From: RGIG1959 sp045604545
GTDB taxonomy: Bacteria > Bacillota > Clostridia > Oscillospirales > Acutalibacteraceae
Reading direction: 5' to 3'
Length of the DNA: 64,000 bases
Assembly (NCBI GenBank): GCA_045604545.1
Contig: JAZUOG010000072.1
Coordinates: 1-64,000 of the forward strand
Below are positions 8,730-17,548 of this stretch, in pieces (positions within the stretch are counted from its first letter, which is position 1; each line of letters opens with the position of its first letter). The notes under the pieces were generated by a model that worked only from the letters and a program-made list of their open reading frames with translations, made no database searches and was not told where the DNA came from. Made by a program: the position numbers and the translations under genes.

Positions 8730-9638
8730 ATGTCGGAAAAACAACGCGGCGAAGTGAATATGTCTTTCCCAAAAGGTTATTTTCGTGAGTTTTCAGGCTT
8801 TGAGCCGATTCAGTTTTATCAGATCTATGAACGCGAGATTCACGCTGTCAAGCCGCTTGAGCTTCCTGTTCTTCCGCAGGGGTACGTGTTCGTGTATTGC
8901 GTGGCGGGTGCGGCAAAGCTGAAGAATAAGACGCGATCTTTTGTGTTGCAAGAGGGGACGATCTTGCTGTGTTCCGCTGATGAGGTGTATACGCTTGAAC
9001 CGACGGATCGACATAAAGGGTTTCGGTATGTGTGCTTGCATCTGCAGATTTCCGAAAAGCACTATCCGATTTCTACCATGTCGGAGCTGTGTGCGTTTTA
9101 TGTGAATGCTGACATGCCGCTGTGCGCACAAAGTATTCCGCAAGTAGAAATGATTGTTTCCTCTTTGATTTCCGAACTTTGTGTTGTGAAGAAAACCGTA
9201 CCGTTGCTGATCCGTGATTTACTATATCAGCTGATGGTGTTATCGTATCGCAGTTTCACCATATCGGATACGGAAACCTCCGAGAGAGACATGACGATCC
9301 ATGTTGTCGGGCATACAGCGTATGCGGTTATTCGTTATGTTGATGAACATTTGTATTCGATGAATAACCTTGCCGATATGGCCAAGGAGCTGGGATACAG
9401 CTATAATTACCTGTCGCATTTGTTTCGTCGTAAAACCGGCATGACGATCCAGGCGTACGTCAGTCAAAAGAAAATTCAAAAGAGTGTGGAACTCCTGTCT
9501 GATGAAACGCTGTCGATTACCGAAATTGCCACCATGCTGAATTATGATTGTATCCAGTCATTCAGTAAAGCGTTCAAGCGTATGATGAAGATGTCCCCGA
9601 CGGAATATCGCATTAAAAAGGGGATTTTTACCGATTGA
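8730..9638 (+). CDS. AraC-family transcriptional regulator with cupin-like N-terminal domain
   Basis: 302 residues. The N-terminal part (about 35-110) fits a cupin-like sensor (FVLQEGTILLCSADEVYTLEP). The C-terminal 100 residues hold the two AraC helix-turn-helices, with NNLADMAKELGYSYNYLSHL as the first and EIATMLNYDCIQSFSKAFKR as the second, followed by MSPTEYR. The frame is open upstream, but the ATG at 8730 follows AGGAGG by 6 bases. It shares a transcript with the oxidoreductase just upstream and is followed by a strong terminator, so the two form one unit. The ligand is unknown. Confidence 0.88.
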   Translation: MSEKQRGEVNMSFPKGYFREFSGFEPIQFYQIYEREIHAVKPLELPVLPQGYVFVYCVAGAAKLKNKTRSFVLQEGTILLCSADEVYTLEPTDRHKGFRYVCLHLQISEKHYPISTMSELCAFYVNADMPLCAQSIPQVEMIVSSLISELCVVKKTVPLLIRDLLYQLMVLSYRSFTISDTETSERDMTIHVVGHTAYAVIRYVDEHLYSMNNLADMAKELGYSYNYLSHLFRRKTGMTIQAYVSQKKIQKSVELLSDETLSITEIATMLNYDCIQSFSKAFKRMMKMSPTEYRIKKGIFTD

Positions 9639-9653
9639 ACCGGATGATACCGT

Positions 9654-9697
9654 AAAAGAGAAAGATCTCGTAGTAAATACGGGATCTTTCTCTTTTT
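9654..9697 (+). terminator. Terminator after the AraC gene
   Basis: A 19-bp stem (9654-9672 with 9678-9696) with one G-T pair and a 5-base loop; the descending arm ends in T-rich sequence. Strong hairpin 16 bases after the stop. Confidence 0.9.
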
Positions 9698-9734
9698 GCG
9701 TTTGGAAAATAGGCAAAATTCACGCCGAATACTA

Positions 9735-9763
9735 TTGCATTTTGGTGAACCATGGTATATACT
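9735..9763 (+). promoter_or_regulatory. Promoter of the exopolysaccharide control operon
   Basis: TTGCAT, a 17-bp spacer and TATACT. A second possible -10 (TATAAT at 9764) overlaps. The first gene starts 83 bases downstream of the -10. Confidence 0.6.
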
Positions 9764-9845
9764 TATAATATATATTGGGTGAGTTATGTAATCATTTTGT
9801 GACGTGGCTGTTTTGAAGGTGTAATTTGCCATAGGAGGAGCATAT

Positions 9846-10547
9846 ATGGATACAACAATCAGACTGATATTACAAGATTTGGTGCGACGCATATGGATTA
9901 TCATTCTTTGTGCGATTATTGGTCTCGGTGCGGCGTTTTTTTACACAAAATATCAAGTCGCTCCGGTTTACCAAACAACAATGAAGATGTCAACGATGAT
10001 TCCCGATAAAAACGAAGGATCTTCCGTCGGCACATATATCAATTTGATCACCCTTGCTGAACGTCGTGTAGCAACCTATATCGAGCTGGTGAAGACTTCC
10101 AGTTTCTATCAGCAGGTTGCTGAAGCGAGCGGTACGGAATATTCTGCAGGCGCGGTACAAAGCATGCTGTATTTCCAACAAATCGAGGAAATGGGTATTT
10201 TTACTGTGACGATTACCGGTGGCGACACACAAGCGGTATATCTGGTGGGACAGGCCGTGGCCGAAGTGATGCCGGAATATATTAAAAGCCTTCTCGGCGA
10301 ATCTTCCATGCTGACGGTTCTTGAGCCGGCGGTAAAACCGTACTATCCGATCAATGATTCACTGAAATCAAGCACGATCAAAGGCGGGTTGGTCGGCGCG
10401 CTGTTGGCGATTGCTGTGATTGCCGTAATTGCATTTTTCGATACGCATATTAAAGATGAGGAATCGCTTTCCAAGAGATATCCCGATATCCCGATCTTGG
10501 GAACAATTCCCGATTTTAAGAATTTGGTTAATAAAAAATCACGATGA
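9846..10547 (+). CDS. Polysaccharide chain-length/kinase-activator membrane protein (CpsC/YveK type)
   Basis: Membrane adaptor of a bacterial tyrosine kinase that controls capsule or exopolysaccharide chain length. The 233-residue protein has the Wzz topology: a membrane segment near residues 15-36 (IWIIILCAIIGLGAAFFYT), an extracytoplasmic middle, and a second membrane segment about 180-200 (VGALLAIAVIAVIAFF) with a short cytoplasmic tail. In Gram-positive bacteria this protein activates the separate CpsD kinase, which is the next gene, 33 bases downstream. ATG with GGAGGAG 6 bases before it. Confidence 0.88.
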   Translation: MDTTIRLILQDLVRRIWIIILCAIIGLGAAFFYTKYQVAPVYQTTMKMSTMIPDKNEGSSVGTYINLITLAERRVATYIELVKTSSFYQQVAEASGTEYSAGAVQSMLYFQQIEEMGIFTVTITGGDTQAVYLVGQAVAEVMPEYIKSLLGESSMLTVLEPAVKPYYPINDSLKSSTIKGGLVGALLAIAVIAVIAFFDTHIKDEESLSKRYPDIPILGTIPDFKNLVNKKSR

Positions 10548-10580
10548 TCATCGATGGATTATTGAACGGAGGAAAAGGCG

Positions 10581-11393
10581 ATGAGTAAGCAAATCCTTCA
10601 GCAACCGACAGATGGGAATGCTGTTCAGAATGTTGAAACGCTCAATGAAGATAAAACAATCTCGACCGACTACGGCGTGGATAACTCGCTGAAGTTCAAA
10701 GTTGTAGAATCGTATAAAGTTCTTCGTGCGAACATTATGTTTTCGATCATCAAAAGCGGTTGCAAAACGTTTGTGGTGTCCAGTTCTATGGCAAGTGAAG
10801 GAAAGTCGACGATTGCCGTTAACACGGCGATTGCACTTTCTCAAACCGATGCACGGGTGCTGTTGATCGACACGGATTTGCGTCGTCCGAAGGTCAATCG
10901 CTTCTTGGATATTCCCAATACGCCCGGTTTGAGCAACTATTTGATCGGAATGAATACCATCGAAGAAGTGATACATAAAACCTCCTATCCCAATTTGATG
11001 GTGTTTTGTGCGGGATCACGCGTCCCGAATCCTTCGGAATTGTTGGCAAGCTCGCAGATGGAATTGCTTTTGGAGCAATTAAAAACGGCGTTTGATTATA
11101 TTGTTATCGATTCCGCACCGTTAAATGTGGTTTCTGACGCATATCCCATTATTAAGAAAACGGACGGAGTTTTGTTGGTTATTTATCAGAATCGTTCTGA
11201 TTATAAAGAACTGGACAAAACGCTGAAAAGTTTGGAAATGGTCGATGGCAAAATCCTTGGTTTTGTTGTAAACGGTGTTCAGGAAAACACCAAGAAAACA
11301 CGCAAGAAATACGGGGATTCATACGGCTATGGTTATGGGTACGGTTACGGAAACGGTTCGAAAAGAAAGATGAAAAAAGATGCGAAAGATTGA
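10581..11393 (+). CDS. Tyrosine-protein kinase for exopolysaccharide synthesis (CpsD/CapB type BY-kinase)
   Basis: Cytoplasmic autophosphorylating tyrosine kinase. The 270-residue protein has Walker A SSMASEGKST, Walker A' VLLIDTDLRRP and Walker B DYIVIDSAP, the signature of BY-kinases. The C-terminus is the expected tyrosine cluster, YGDSYGYGYGYGYGNG, the autophosphorylation target. It works with the membrane adaptor just upstream and is dephosphorylated by the PHP phosphatase whose start overlaps its end by 14 bases. Confidence 0.93.
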   Translation: MSKQILQQPTDGNAVQNVETLNEDKTISTDYGVDNSLKFKVVESYKVLRANIMFSIIKSGCKTFVVSSSMASEGKSTIAVNTAIALSQTDARVLLIDTDLRRPKVNRFLDIPNTPGLSNYLIGMNTIEEVIHKTSYPNLMVFCAGSRVPNPSELLASSQMELLLEQLKTAFDYIVIDSAPLNVVSDAYPIIKKTDGVLLVIYQNRSDYKELDKTLKSLEMVDGKILGFVVNGVQENTKKTRKKYGDSYGYGYGYGYGNGSKRKMKKDAKD

Positions 11394-12078
11394 TTTTCAT
11401 ACGCACATTTTACCGGCGATCGATGACGGTGCAACGGACAGAGAAACGTCAATTCAAATGCTCGAAGCTTTAAAAGAACAAGGCGTTGATACGGTTGTTC
11501 TGACACCTCATTATTATTCTCATCGCGAACCGTTGGATCAGTTCCTTGAAAGGCGAAAACAAGCGTATGAGACGCTGGTAGATACAGATGGAAAGCTTCC
11601 TCTTGAGGTGCGGTTGGGGGCAGAAGTTCATTTTTCGGAATACCTTTTTAATAATCACGACCTGTCAGCGTTGTGCATTGATCATACCAAGACCATGCTG
11701 CTGGAACTGCCGTTTGGTGCAAAGGCTGACGAAAAACTGTTTCTGAACCTGGAACGAATGATCAATGAATATTCGTTGAACATTGTTCTTGCACACATCG
11801 AACGATATCCCTCTATATTAAAATCTACGCGAACGATCGAAGAACTGATCGATATGGGGTGCATATGTCAGATCAATGTGTCTTCTTTTCAATGTTTCGG
11901 AAAACGGCGGTTATTTACGCTCGCTAAAAAAGGGTATATCGGTGCCATCGGAACAGATTCGCATAATCTTTCGTCCAGAAAACCGATGTATAATGAAGGC
12001 TTTGCGGCGTTGCAAAAACACGTTTCTGAGGAAACGGTAGAGGATATTTTACAAACAATGGCATTTTTGTTGGAATAA
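11380..12078 (+). CDS. Protein-tyrosine phosphatase of the PHP family (CpsB/CapC type)
   Basis: Manganese-dependent phosphatase that dephosphorylates the CpsD kinase. The 232-residue protein starts with the metal-binding DFHTHILPAIDDGA and carries the later PHP ligands TPHYY, LAHIERYP and GTDSHNL in the right order. Length matches CpsB. The start overlaps the last 14 bases of the kinase gene, so kinase and phosphatase are coupled at translation. Confidence 0.94.
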   Translation: MRKIDFHTHILPAIDDGATDRETSIQMLEALKEQGVDTVVLTPHYYSHREPLDQFLERRKQAYETLVDTDGKLPLEVRLGAEVHFSEYLFNNHDLSALCIDHTKTMLLELPFGAKADEKLFLNLERMINEYSLNIVLAHIERYPSILKSTRTIEELIDMGCICQINVSSFQCFGKRRLFTLAKKGYIGAIGTDSHNLSSRKPMYNEGFAALQKHVSEETVEDILQTMAFLLE

Positions 12079-12113
12079 TGTGAAATAACGAGAAGCACGG
12101 GAGAAAGAAATTT

Positions 12114-14003
12114 ATGAAGAAGTGGGCATTTGATTTTAACAAATACAGACGATTCCTGTTTTTTGCGGCAGATGTATGCTGTATGGTGGGATCGAGCCTT
12201 TTGGTGTGGTTTGCTTTGCAACTACCGAAGGAGGGTGTTGACGACATTGCATTTTCGACACTGTGCATCAACACCGGTTTTTATGTGTTGTTTACGCTGT
12301 CGGCGTTGATGATATCGGGTGCTTACAAGCCGTTGTGGCGTTATGCGACGATGAGAGATCTGTGGAGCTGCATTATAGGCGTTGTGTCGGGTGCGGCGTT
12401 GTCATATCTGACGATGAAAATGCTGTGGATCGTGGGCGTACTGAATATCTCGATTTCCATCGAGTTTTCTATTATGAACATGATGTTGACGCTGATTGTC
12501 ATTTTGGCGTTGCGTATTCTTTACAAAACATTGCGCGATTATACCATGGCCAAGGAAGAGAAAGCCACAAATGCCAACAAGAGCCGTACCATGATCGTTG
12601 GTGCCGGTGCAACCTGTCGCGTGTTGCTCACCGAGATGCAGATGGGAGACAGCTTGTATGCCCCCATTATTGCCGTAGATGACGATGTTACAAAGATCGG
12701 TAGAAAAATCAAGGATCTGGACATTGAAGGTCCCATCGAAAATGTGCCTGAGATTTGTGAACGCTTGAATATCGAGACGATCATTGTGGCGATCCCTTCC
12801 TGCACGGAAGAAGAACGACAGATCATCTTAAATCATTGCTCCAAAACCAAATGTAAAATCCGCGTGTTGCCGTATTTACATGATCTTGTCGCGGGCAAAA
12901 TGCTCAATCAGGCGAAGCCTTTGAAAATCGAAGACTTGCTCTGCCGCAATCCGATCACGTTTGATCAACAAGAAATCACGGCATTTGTTCACAACAAAGT
13001 TTGCTTGGTTACGGGCGGCGGTGGCTCCATTGGCTCCGAGCTTTGCCGACAGATTGCTTCGCATCAACCTAAGCGTCTGGTGATTGTGGATATCTATGAA
13101 AACAATGCCTATGATATTCAACAAGAATTGATTCGCAAATACGGCGAAACGCTTAAACTGGATGTGTATATTGCATCTGTGCGGGATTACGCTAAAATGA
13201 CGAAGCTTTTTGAAACGTTTCGTCCTGAGCTCGTTTTCCACGCTGCCGCGCATAAGCATGTGCCGTTGATGGAAACGTCTCCCGAAGAGGCTGTTAAGAA
13301 TAACGTGATCGGTACGTTTAACATCGCTACCTTGGCGGAGTTTTATCGTAGTGAAAAGTTTGTTTTGATTTCTACCGATAAAGCAGTTAATCCGACCAAT
13401 GTTATGGGAGCGACAAAACGTTGCTGCGAAATGATCGTTCAATCGATGGCACAGCAGAATACGAAGACGGAGTTTGTGGCTGTTCGCTTTGGTAATGTTC
13501 TCGGCTCAAACGGTTCTGTTATACCGCTCTTCCGACGCCAGATCGAGGCAGGGGGGCCTGTGACGGTGACCCATCCCGATATCATTCGTTATTTCATGAC
13601 GATTCCCGAGGCGGTTTCTCTTGTGCTTCAGGCCGGCGCCATGGCAAAAGGCGGCGAAATCTTCGTTCTTGATATGGGCAAACCGGTCAAGATTACAACG
13701 CTTGCAGAGAATCTGATCCGTCTTTACGGTCATCGCCCCGGGATTGATATTAAGATCGAATTTACAGGCTTGCGTCCGGGCGAAAAACTGTTTGAAGAAT
13801 TGTTGATGAACGAAGAAGGATTGAAGCCTACGTTCAACGAAAAGATCTTTATCGGCAGTCAGATCGCTGTTGACTCGGATAAATTCTTTGTCGATCTGTC
13901 TGTTCTTAAAGAGCACGCTCTTAACAATCAGTCTCATCTGGTTGTGAAGGATTTGGAGTATATTGTGCCCACGTTTCAACATAAGCTGAATAAAACAAAA
14001 TAA
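12114..14003 (+). CDS. Membrane-bound UDP-sugar 4,6-dehydratase/epimerase (CapD/PglF type)
   Basis: Makes a nucleotide-activated deoxy-amino sugar for surface polysaccharide. The 629-residue protein begins with four membrane segments (about residues 15-130), then a nucleotide-binding domain (MIVGAGATCRVLL), then the catalytic SDR domain with TGGGGSIGSELCRQI, AAAHKHVPLME and the active-site region STDKAVNPTNVMGATKR, where a methionine and lysine replace the usual YxxxK. This M/K arrangement marks the 4,6-dehydratase branch. It ends the polysaccharide group; no glycosyltransferase or flippase gene follows, so the rest of the pathway must lie elsewhere. Confidence 0.9.
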   Translation: MKKWAFDFNKYRRFLFFAADVCCMVGSSLLVWFALQLPKEGVDDIAFSTLCINTGFYVLFTLSALMISGAYKPLWRYATMRDLWSCIIGVVSGAALSYLTMKMLWIVGVLNISISIEFSIMNMMLTLIVILALRILYKTLRDYTMAKEEKATNANKSRTMIVGAGATCRVLLTEMQMGDSLYAPIIAVDDDVTKIGRKIKDLDIEGPIENVPEICERLNIETIIVAIPSCTEEERQIILNHCSKTKCKIRVLPYLHDLVAGKMLNQAKPLKIEDLLCRNPITFDQQEITAFVHNKVCLVTGGGGSIGSELCRQIASHQPKRLVIVDIYENNAYDIQQELIRKYGETLKLDVYIASVRDYAKMTKLFETFRPELVFHAAAHKHVPLMETSPEEAVKNNVIGTFNIATLAEFYRSEKFVLISTDKAVNPTNVMGATKRCCEMIVQSMAQQNTKTEFVAVRFGNVLGSNGSVIPLFRRQIEAGGPVTVTHPDIIRYFMTIPEAVSLVLQAGAMAKGGEIFVLDMGKPVKITTLAENLIRLYGHRPGIDIKIEFTGLRPGEKLFEELLMNEEGLKPTFNEKIFIGSQIAVDSDKFFVDLSVLKEHALNNQSHLVVKDLEYIVPTFQHKLNKTK

Positions 14004-14028
14004 GTTTTATTTAGAGGAGAGATGACTT

Positions 14029-14871
14029 ATGGTTTTACCGCAATCTCAATCGCTCGTCGCCCGTCAGGCGGCGAGCGTTCCTTATTATGCCTTTCCTTCG
14101 CTTGATGGGTTGGGGTTTGTCAGACATGGCTTTTCGACAAAACTCGGCGGTGTCAGCAAAGGTATATATGAATCAATGAATCTCAGCTTCACAAGAGGGG
14201 ATAACCAAGACGATGTGACGGAGAATTTCCGTCGCTTCTGTCAAGCAATCGGGGTTGATTATCGAAATGTTGTCGTGTCTGCGCAAGAGCACCACACGGT
14301 TGTTCGTGCGGTCACAAAAGCCGATTGCGGACGCGGAATCGTTCGGGAGTGTGGATATACCGATGTTGACGGATTGATGACAAATGTCCCGGGAGTGGTG
14401 CTTTGTACACAGTACGCCGATTGTGTGCCGCTTTTGTTTGCAGACCCCGTTCGTCGCGTTGTTGCGGCATCACATTCCGGTTGGAAGGGGACTGTTGCGC
14501 AAATCGGCGCAGTGACAATTGAAAGAATGCGCGAAGAATACGGTTGTGACCCTAAGGATATTGTTGTATGCATTGCCCCTTCGATCGGCCCGTGCTGTTT
14601 TGAAGTGGACAGCCCGGTATATGAAGAATTTGCAAAGCTATCTTTTGCTGATGAAACGATTCTTCATGATGATAAAAACGGCAAATACCACATCGATTTG
14701 TGGGAGGTCAACCGTCGTATTGTATTGTCTGCAGGCGTGTTGCCCGAGCATATTACCGTGACGGATATTTGCACAAAGTGTCACTCAGATGTGTTTTGGT
14801 CCCATCGTGTAACAGGGCCGGAACGGGGGAGCTTGGCGGCATTTATTGCCATTTCGGAGGACGAAATATGA
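14029..14871 (+). CDS. pgeF: Peptidoglycan editing factor PgeF (YfiH/LACC1 family)
   Basis: Cytosolic copper/zinc-dependent oxidoreductase-like enzyme of the laccase-domain family, linked to removal of wrongly incorporated serine in muropeptide precursors and reported to act on purine nucleosides. The 280-residue protein has the family metal-site motifs: ASHSGWKGT (His) , CTQYADCVPLLF and APSIGPCCFEV. Ribosome binding site GAGGAG 9 bases before ATG. Its stop overlaps the next start (ATGA), coupling it to the HAD phosphatase. Confidence 0.88.
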   Translation: MVLPQSQSLVARQAASVPYYAFPSLDGLGFVRHGFSTKLGGVSKGIYESMNLSFTRGDNQDDVTENFRRFCQAIGVDYRNVVVSAQEHHTVVRAVTKADCGRGIVRECGYTDVDGLMTNVPGVVLCTQYADCVPLLFADPVRRVVAASHSGWKGTVAQIGAVTIERMREEYGCDPKDIVVCIAPSIGPCCFEVDSPVYEEFAKLSFADETILHDDKNGKYHIDLWEVNRRIVLSAGVLPEHITVTDICTKCHSDVFWSHRVTGPERGSLAAFIAISEDEI

Positions 14872-15515
14872 AAAAGGCGGTTTTATTTGACCTTGACGGA
14901 ACGATTCTTGCTTCGCAACCCGGCATTTATCGTTCAATTGCTTATGCGCTACAAAAGCTGTCGTTGCCAATGCCCGATGAACGTGAGCTTATTGCTTTTC
15001 TCGGACCGCCTTTAACAATAGGTTTCTCGCAGGTATGTCATGTTCCGGAAGAGCAGGTGGATGACGCGGTAAAGTTTTATCGTGAGTACTATAACAACGG
15101 CGGAATGTTTGAAGCATATATTTATGAGGGGCTCCCTGATGTGCTGAATTCACTCACCGAAAACAACATACAATGCTTTATCACAACCTCAAAGCCTGAA
15201 GTGTTTGCCAAGCGTATTCTTGCTCATTTTGGCATCGACACTCTCTTCACGGATATTTACGGGAGTGAGCTGAACGGCGATCGCGTGCACAAGGCGGATG
15301 TGTTAAGGTACTGTCTCGAACAGCAGAATCTGACCGCAGACGATGTGGTGCTTGTCGGCGATCGTATGTATGATGCTGTCGGAGCCGCTGATGTCGGTAT
15401 TCCTTGCATCGGCATTACATACGGTTACGGAACACGCGAAGAGCTGGAAGAGGCGGGAGCGACCATGGTGCTTGATTCGGCAGAGGAGATTTGCGCGATT
15501 GTTCTGAATATGTGA
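14868..15515 (+). CDS. HAD-family phosphatase (phosphoglycolate phosphatase-like)
   Basis: 215 residues. HAD motif I is LFDLDGTILASQPGIY, motif II lies in CFITTSKPE, and motifs III/IV are in VLVGDRMYDAVGAADVG, so all catalytic aspartates are present. The four-helix cap inserted after motif I puts it in the Gph/PpaX branch; similar proteins are often called phosphoglycolate or 5'-nucleotide phosphatases and the substrate cannot be told from sequence. The ATG at 14868 overlaps pgeF by 4 bases and has GGAGGACG upstream; the frame is open further upstream but inside pgeF. Confidence 0.85.
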   Translation: MKKAVLFDLDGTILASQPGIYRSIAYALQKLSLPMPDERELIAFLGPPLTIGFSQVCHVPEEQVDDAVKFYREYYNNGGMFEAYIYEGLPDVLNSLTENNIQCFITTSKPEVFAKRILAHFGIDTLFTDIYGSELNGDRVHKADVLRYCLEQQNLTADDVVLVGDRMYDAVGAADVGIPCIGITYGYGTREELEEAGATMVLDSAEEICAIVLNM

Positions 15516-15535
15516 GTCAAAATCCTTGGAAATGT

Positions 15536-15578
15536 AAAAAAGACGGTTTAACCGAATAGGTTAAACCGTCTTTTTTTT
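15536..15578. terminator. Bidirectional terminator between the HAD gene and tRNA-Lys
   Basis: A perfect 18-bp stem counting the A/T tracts (15536-15553 with 15559-15576) with a 5-base loop. The T run serves the HAD gene on the + strand; the A run on the other side gives the T run for the tRNA gene on the - strand. The last T is also the first base of the tRNA's encoded CCA end. Confidence 0.92.
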
Positions 15579-15653
15579 GGTGATCCATCGGAGATTCGAA
15601 CTCCGGACACCCTGATTAAAAGTCAGGTGCTCTGCCAGCTGAGCTAATGGATC
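15578..15653 (-). tRNA. tRNA-Lys (UUU)
   Basis: On the - strand the 76-base sequence folds as a normal tRNA: 7-bp acceptor stem GATCCAT/ATGGATC, D arm with AGCTCAGCTGG, anticodon arm with loop CTTTTAA (anticodon TTT), T arm with GTTCGAATC, and an encoded 3' CCA. The anticodon and the context TGACTTTTAATCA are those of bacterial tRNA-Lys. It has its own consensus promoter upstream and a shared terminator directly after the CCA. Confidence 0.97.
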
Positions 15654-15681
15654 GTGTGCAATCTCTTGACCGCGCTTGACT

Positions 15682-15710
15682 ATTATATACAATGTCTCGG
15701 CGTTTGTCAA
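15682..15710 (-). promoter_or_regulatory. tRNA-Lys promoter
   Basis: On the - strand: TTGACA, 17-bp spacer, TATAAT, a perfect sigma-A consensus, placing the transcription start about 20 bases before the mature tRNA 5' end. Confidence 0.92.
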
Positions 15711-15751
15711 GTCTTATTTGCGATAAATTTGGGGTGTGTGTAATTTTTTCT

Positions 15752-15780
15752 TTGACAAATCGTGTCAGGAATGGTATACT
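15752..15780 (+). promoter_or_regulatory. rnpB promoter
   Basis: TTGACA, 17-bp spacer, TATACT. The predicted transcription start (about 15787) coincides with the first pairing base of the RNase P RNA P1 helix. Confidence 0.92.
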
Positions 15781-15787
15781 GCAAAGC

Positions 15788-16117
15788 GTGAGAGAATTGG
15801 GCAGTCGCGTGCCGAACGGTATGAGGAAAGTCCGAGCATCACAGGGCAGGATAACGGCTAACGGCCGCCGGGGGTGACCCTAGGGAAAGTGCAACAGAGA
15901 TATACCGCCGCGTCTTCGCGGTAAGGGTGGAAAGGCGAGGTAAGAGCTCACCGGCATGCGGGAGACCGCATGGCCCTGCAAACCCTATCCGATGCAACGC
16001 CAAGTGAAGCAATACATTGGCCCGATGTGCTTCGAAAGTGTGGCTTGAGCTGTATGGCAACATACAGTCGAGATAGATGATTGTCCACGACAGAACTCGG
16101 CTTATAGATTCTCTCAT
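15788..16117 (+). ncRNA. rnpB: RNase P RNA (bacterial class A type)
   Basis: Catalytic RNA that matures tRNA 5' ends. The 5' strand of helix P1 (TGAGAGAAT at 15789) pairs with ATTCTCTCA at 16108. The conserved core is present: GAGGAAAGTCCGAGC followed by ACAGGGCAGGATAACGGC, the GGGAAAGTGCAACAGAGA stretch of P10-P11, and near the 3' end CGACAGAACTCGGCTTATAG, the P4 partner region. At about 330 bases it is slightly short for the class. The gene is divergent from tRNA-Lys, one of its substrates, with the two promoters back to back. Confidence 0.96.
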
Positions 16118-16192
16118 ACAAAAAACTCCTCCCGCTGATGTATATGTCTTCTTTACGGAGAAGCGCGCACAGCTGAGTAGGATGAAGGATCA

Positions 16193-16228
16193 GACAGTAT
16201 AGCAGACGCTATGCTGTCTTTTCTTTTT
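16193..16228 (+). terminator. Terminator downstream of rnpB
   Basis: An 11-bp stem (16193-16203 with 16208-16218, one G-T pair), 4-base loop and a T-rich tail. It lies 76 bases past the mature RNA end, implying a 3' extension that is trimmed. Confidence 0.82.
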
Positions 16229-16355
16229 ATGACCTATTCTCACGGTAAGCGGGAGAAATTCTCAACAAACGGCGTATGGTGTTTTATAAGCGTATCCTGT
16301 ATAATACAAACAGAACTCTCATTTTGGTTTACTTGTTCTATCGAAGTGTGTGGTG

Positions 16356-16367
16356 GTGACGCGTCAC
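16356..16367. promoter_or_regulatory. Candidate operator palindrome upstream of the XRE regulator
   Basis: GTGACGCGTCAC is a perfect 12-bp palindrome. It lies 10 bases upstream of a possible -10 hexamer (TACAAT at 16377) and 57 bases before the regulator start, the usual place for an autoregulatory operator. The rest of the 16229-16423 gap shows only a second -10-like TATAAT at 16300 and no coding sequence. Confidence 0.4.
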
Positions 16368-16423
16368 AAATAACGCTACAATACAGTCGTAAGCTTACAC
16401 ACTTTCTTTAGGAGGTATTAGTT

Positions 16424-17479
16424 ATGACGAATTTCCATACGCGATTAAAACAATTACGCAAGACAAATGAACTGACGCAAGAACAGCTTGCCGAGTATAT
16501 GGGTGTGTCGCCGCAAGCGATCAGCCGTTGGGAAACGGGTGCGACCTATCCTGATGTTTCGCAGATTCCGTTACTAGCCCATATATTTCATGTATCGGCT
16601 GACACGCTTCTCGGTATCGATACCACACGCATCAACGAAGCGATCGCCGCTGTGCGGGAGAAAGCGAACGAGTGTACCTCTAAAGGCGACTTTCACGGCG
16701 CAGTGGATATTCTGCGAGCAGGACTTGCGAAGTATCCGAGAGCGTACTCACTGATGGTTGAACTGGCAGAAAACCTAAGTTCTATCGGCAAAGACGGTTC
16801 CACCGAGGAAATCGTCTCGCTCTGCGAAACGGTGATTGCCGAATGTACCGAAAACGAATGGTGTGACAAGGCATTGCAAACCTTGGTGTTCCGTTTGAAG
16901 AATGTCGGCGAACGCGAGAAAGCCATGACGTATGTCAATCCATTATCCTCAGTGTCGTATTCCAAAGAAGATATGACAATTGCCGTTTATGAGACTGACA
17001 CACCGACAAGCACACTCAAAGAATATGTCTCATTCTGTGCTGATCGCTTGATGATGTGCCTTGCGATGCTCAGCCATAAGACGGAATACACCATCAACGA
17101 TAAGATTACGTTGCTTCACAGTGTTGTTGACATTTGCAATGCGGTATATCCGGACAGTGATGCTAATTATTACGCACATCATGCAGTATCGGCATTATCA
17201 GAACTGGCAAAGGTATATGCCGCTTTGCAAGACGAGGAAAACACCTTGAAAGTACTCGAAGGATTGTCGCGTTATGCCGTTTTGTTTGATAATTATAGCG
17301 ATGATGATCAATGCACATCACCTGCTGTGCGCGGCGTAGAACACGGCCGTCCGATTCCTACGATCGAAATGATGCGCGAACAGGTAAGAAAGATTCTGTC
17401 CGATAGCGTATATGACTTTGTCCGTGAGGATACACGGTTTGCAAAAATCGAAAACTGTTTGCTGGCATCCGACACATAA
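16424..17479 (+). CDS. XRE-family transcriptional regulator with helical-repeat C-terminus
   Basis: 351 residues. Residues 5-65 are a Cro/CI-type helix-turn-helix: RLKQLRKTNELTQEQLAEYM, then VSPQAISRWETGATYPD, and the usual tail DTLLGID. The remaining 285 residues are alpha-helical with alanine- and leucine-rich spacing resembling TPR repeats, as in many Firmicutes XRE regulators that sense a peptide or metabolite, but no exact family was recognised. AGGAGG lies 8 bases before the ATG. It is followed after 69 bases by an AraC/GyrI regulator on the same strand; the two may be cotranscribed. Confidence 0.85.
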   Translation: MTNFHTRLKQLRKTNELTQEQLAEYMGVSPQAISRWETGATYPDVSQIPLLAHIFHVSADTLLGIDTTRINEAIAAVREKANECTSKGDFHGAVDILRAGLAKYPRAYSLMVELAENLSSIGKDGSTEEIVSLCETVIAECTENEWCDKALQTLVFRLKNVGEREKAMTYVNPLSSVSYSKEDMTIAVYETDTPTSTLKEYVSFCADRLMMCLAMLSHKTEYTINDKITLLHSVVDICNAVYPDSDANYYAHHAVSALSELAKVYAALQDEENTLKVLEGLSRYAVLFDNYSDDDQCTSPAVRGVEHGRPIPTIEMMREQVRKILSDSVYDFVREDTRFAKIENCLLASDT

Positions 17480-17548
17480 CCGCACGGATGGTCGAGAAAA
17501 CCACGTCGCCTTTTGATAATATAAAGACACAGACAAGGAGGGAGTTGC

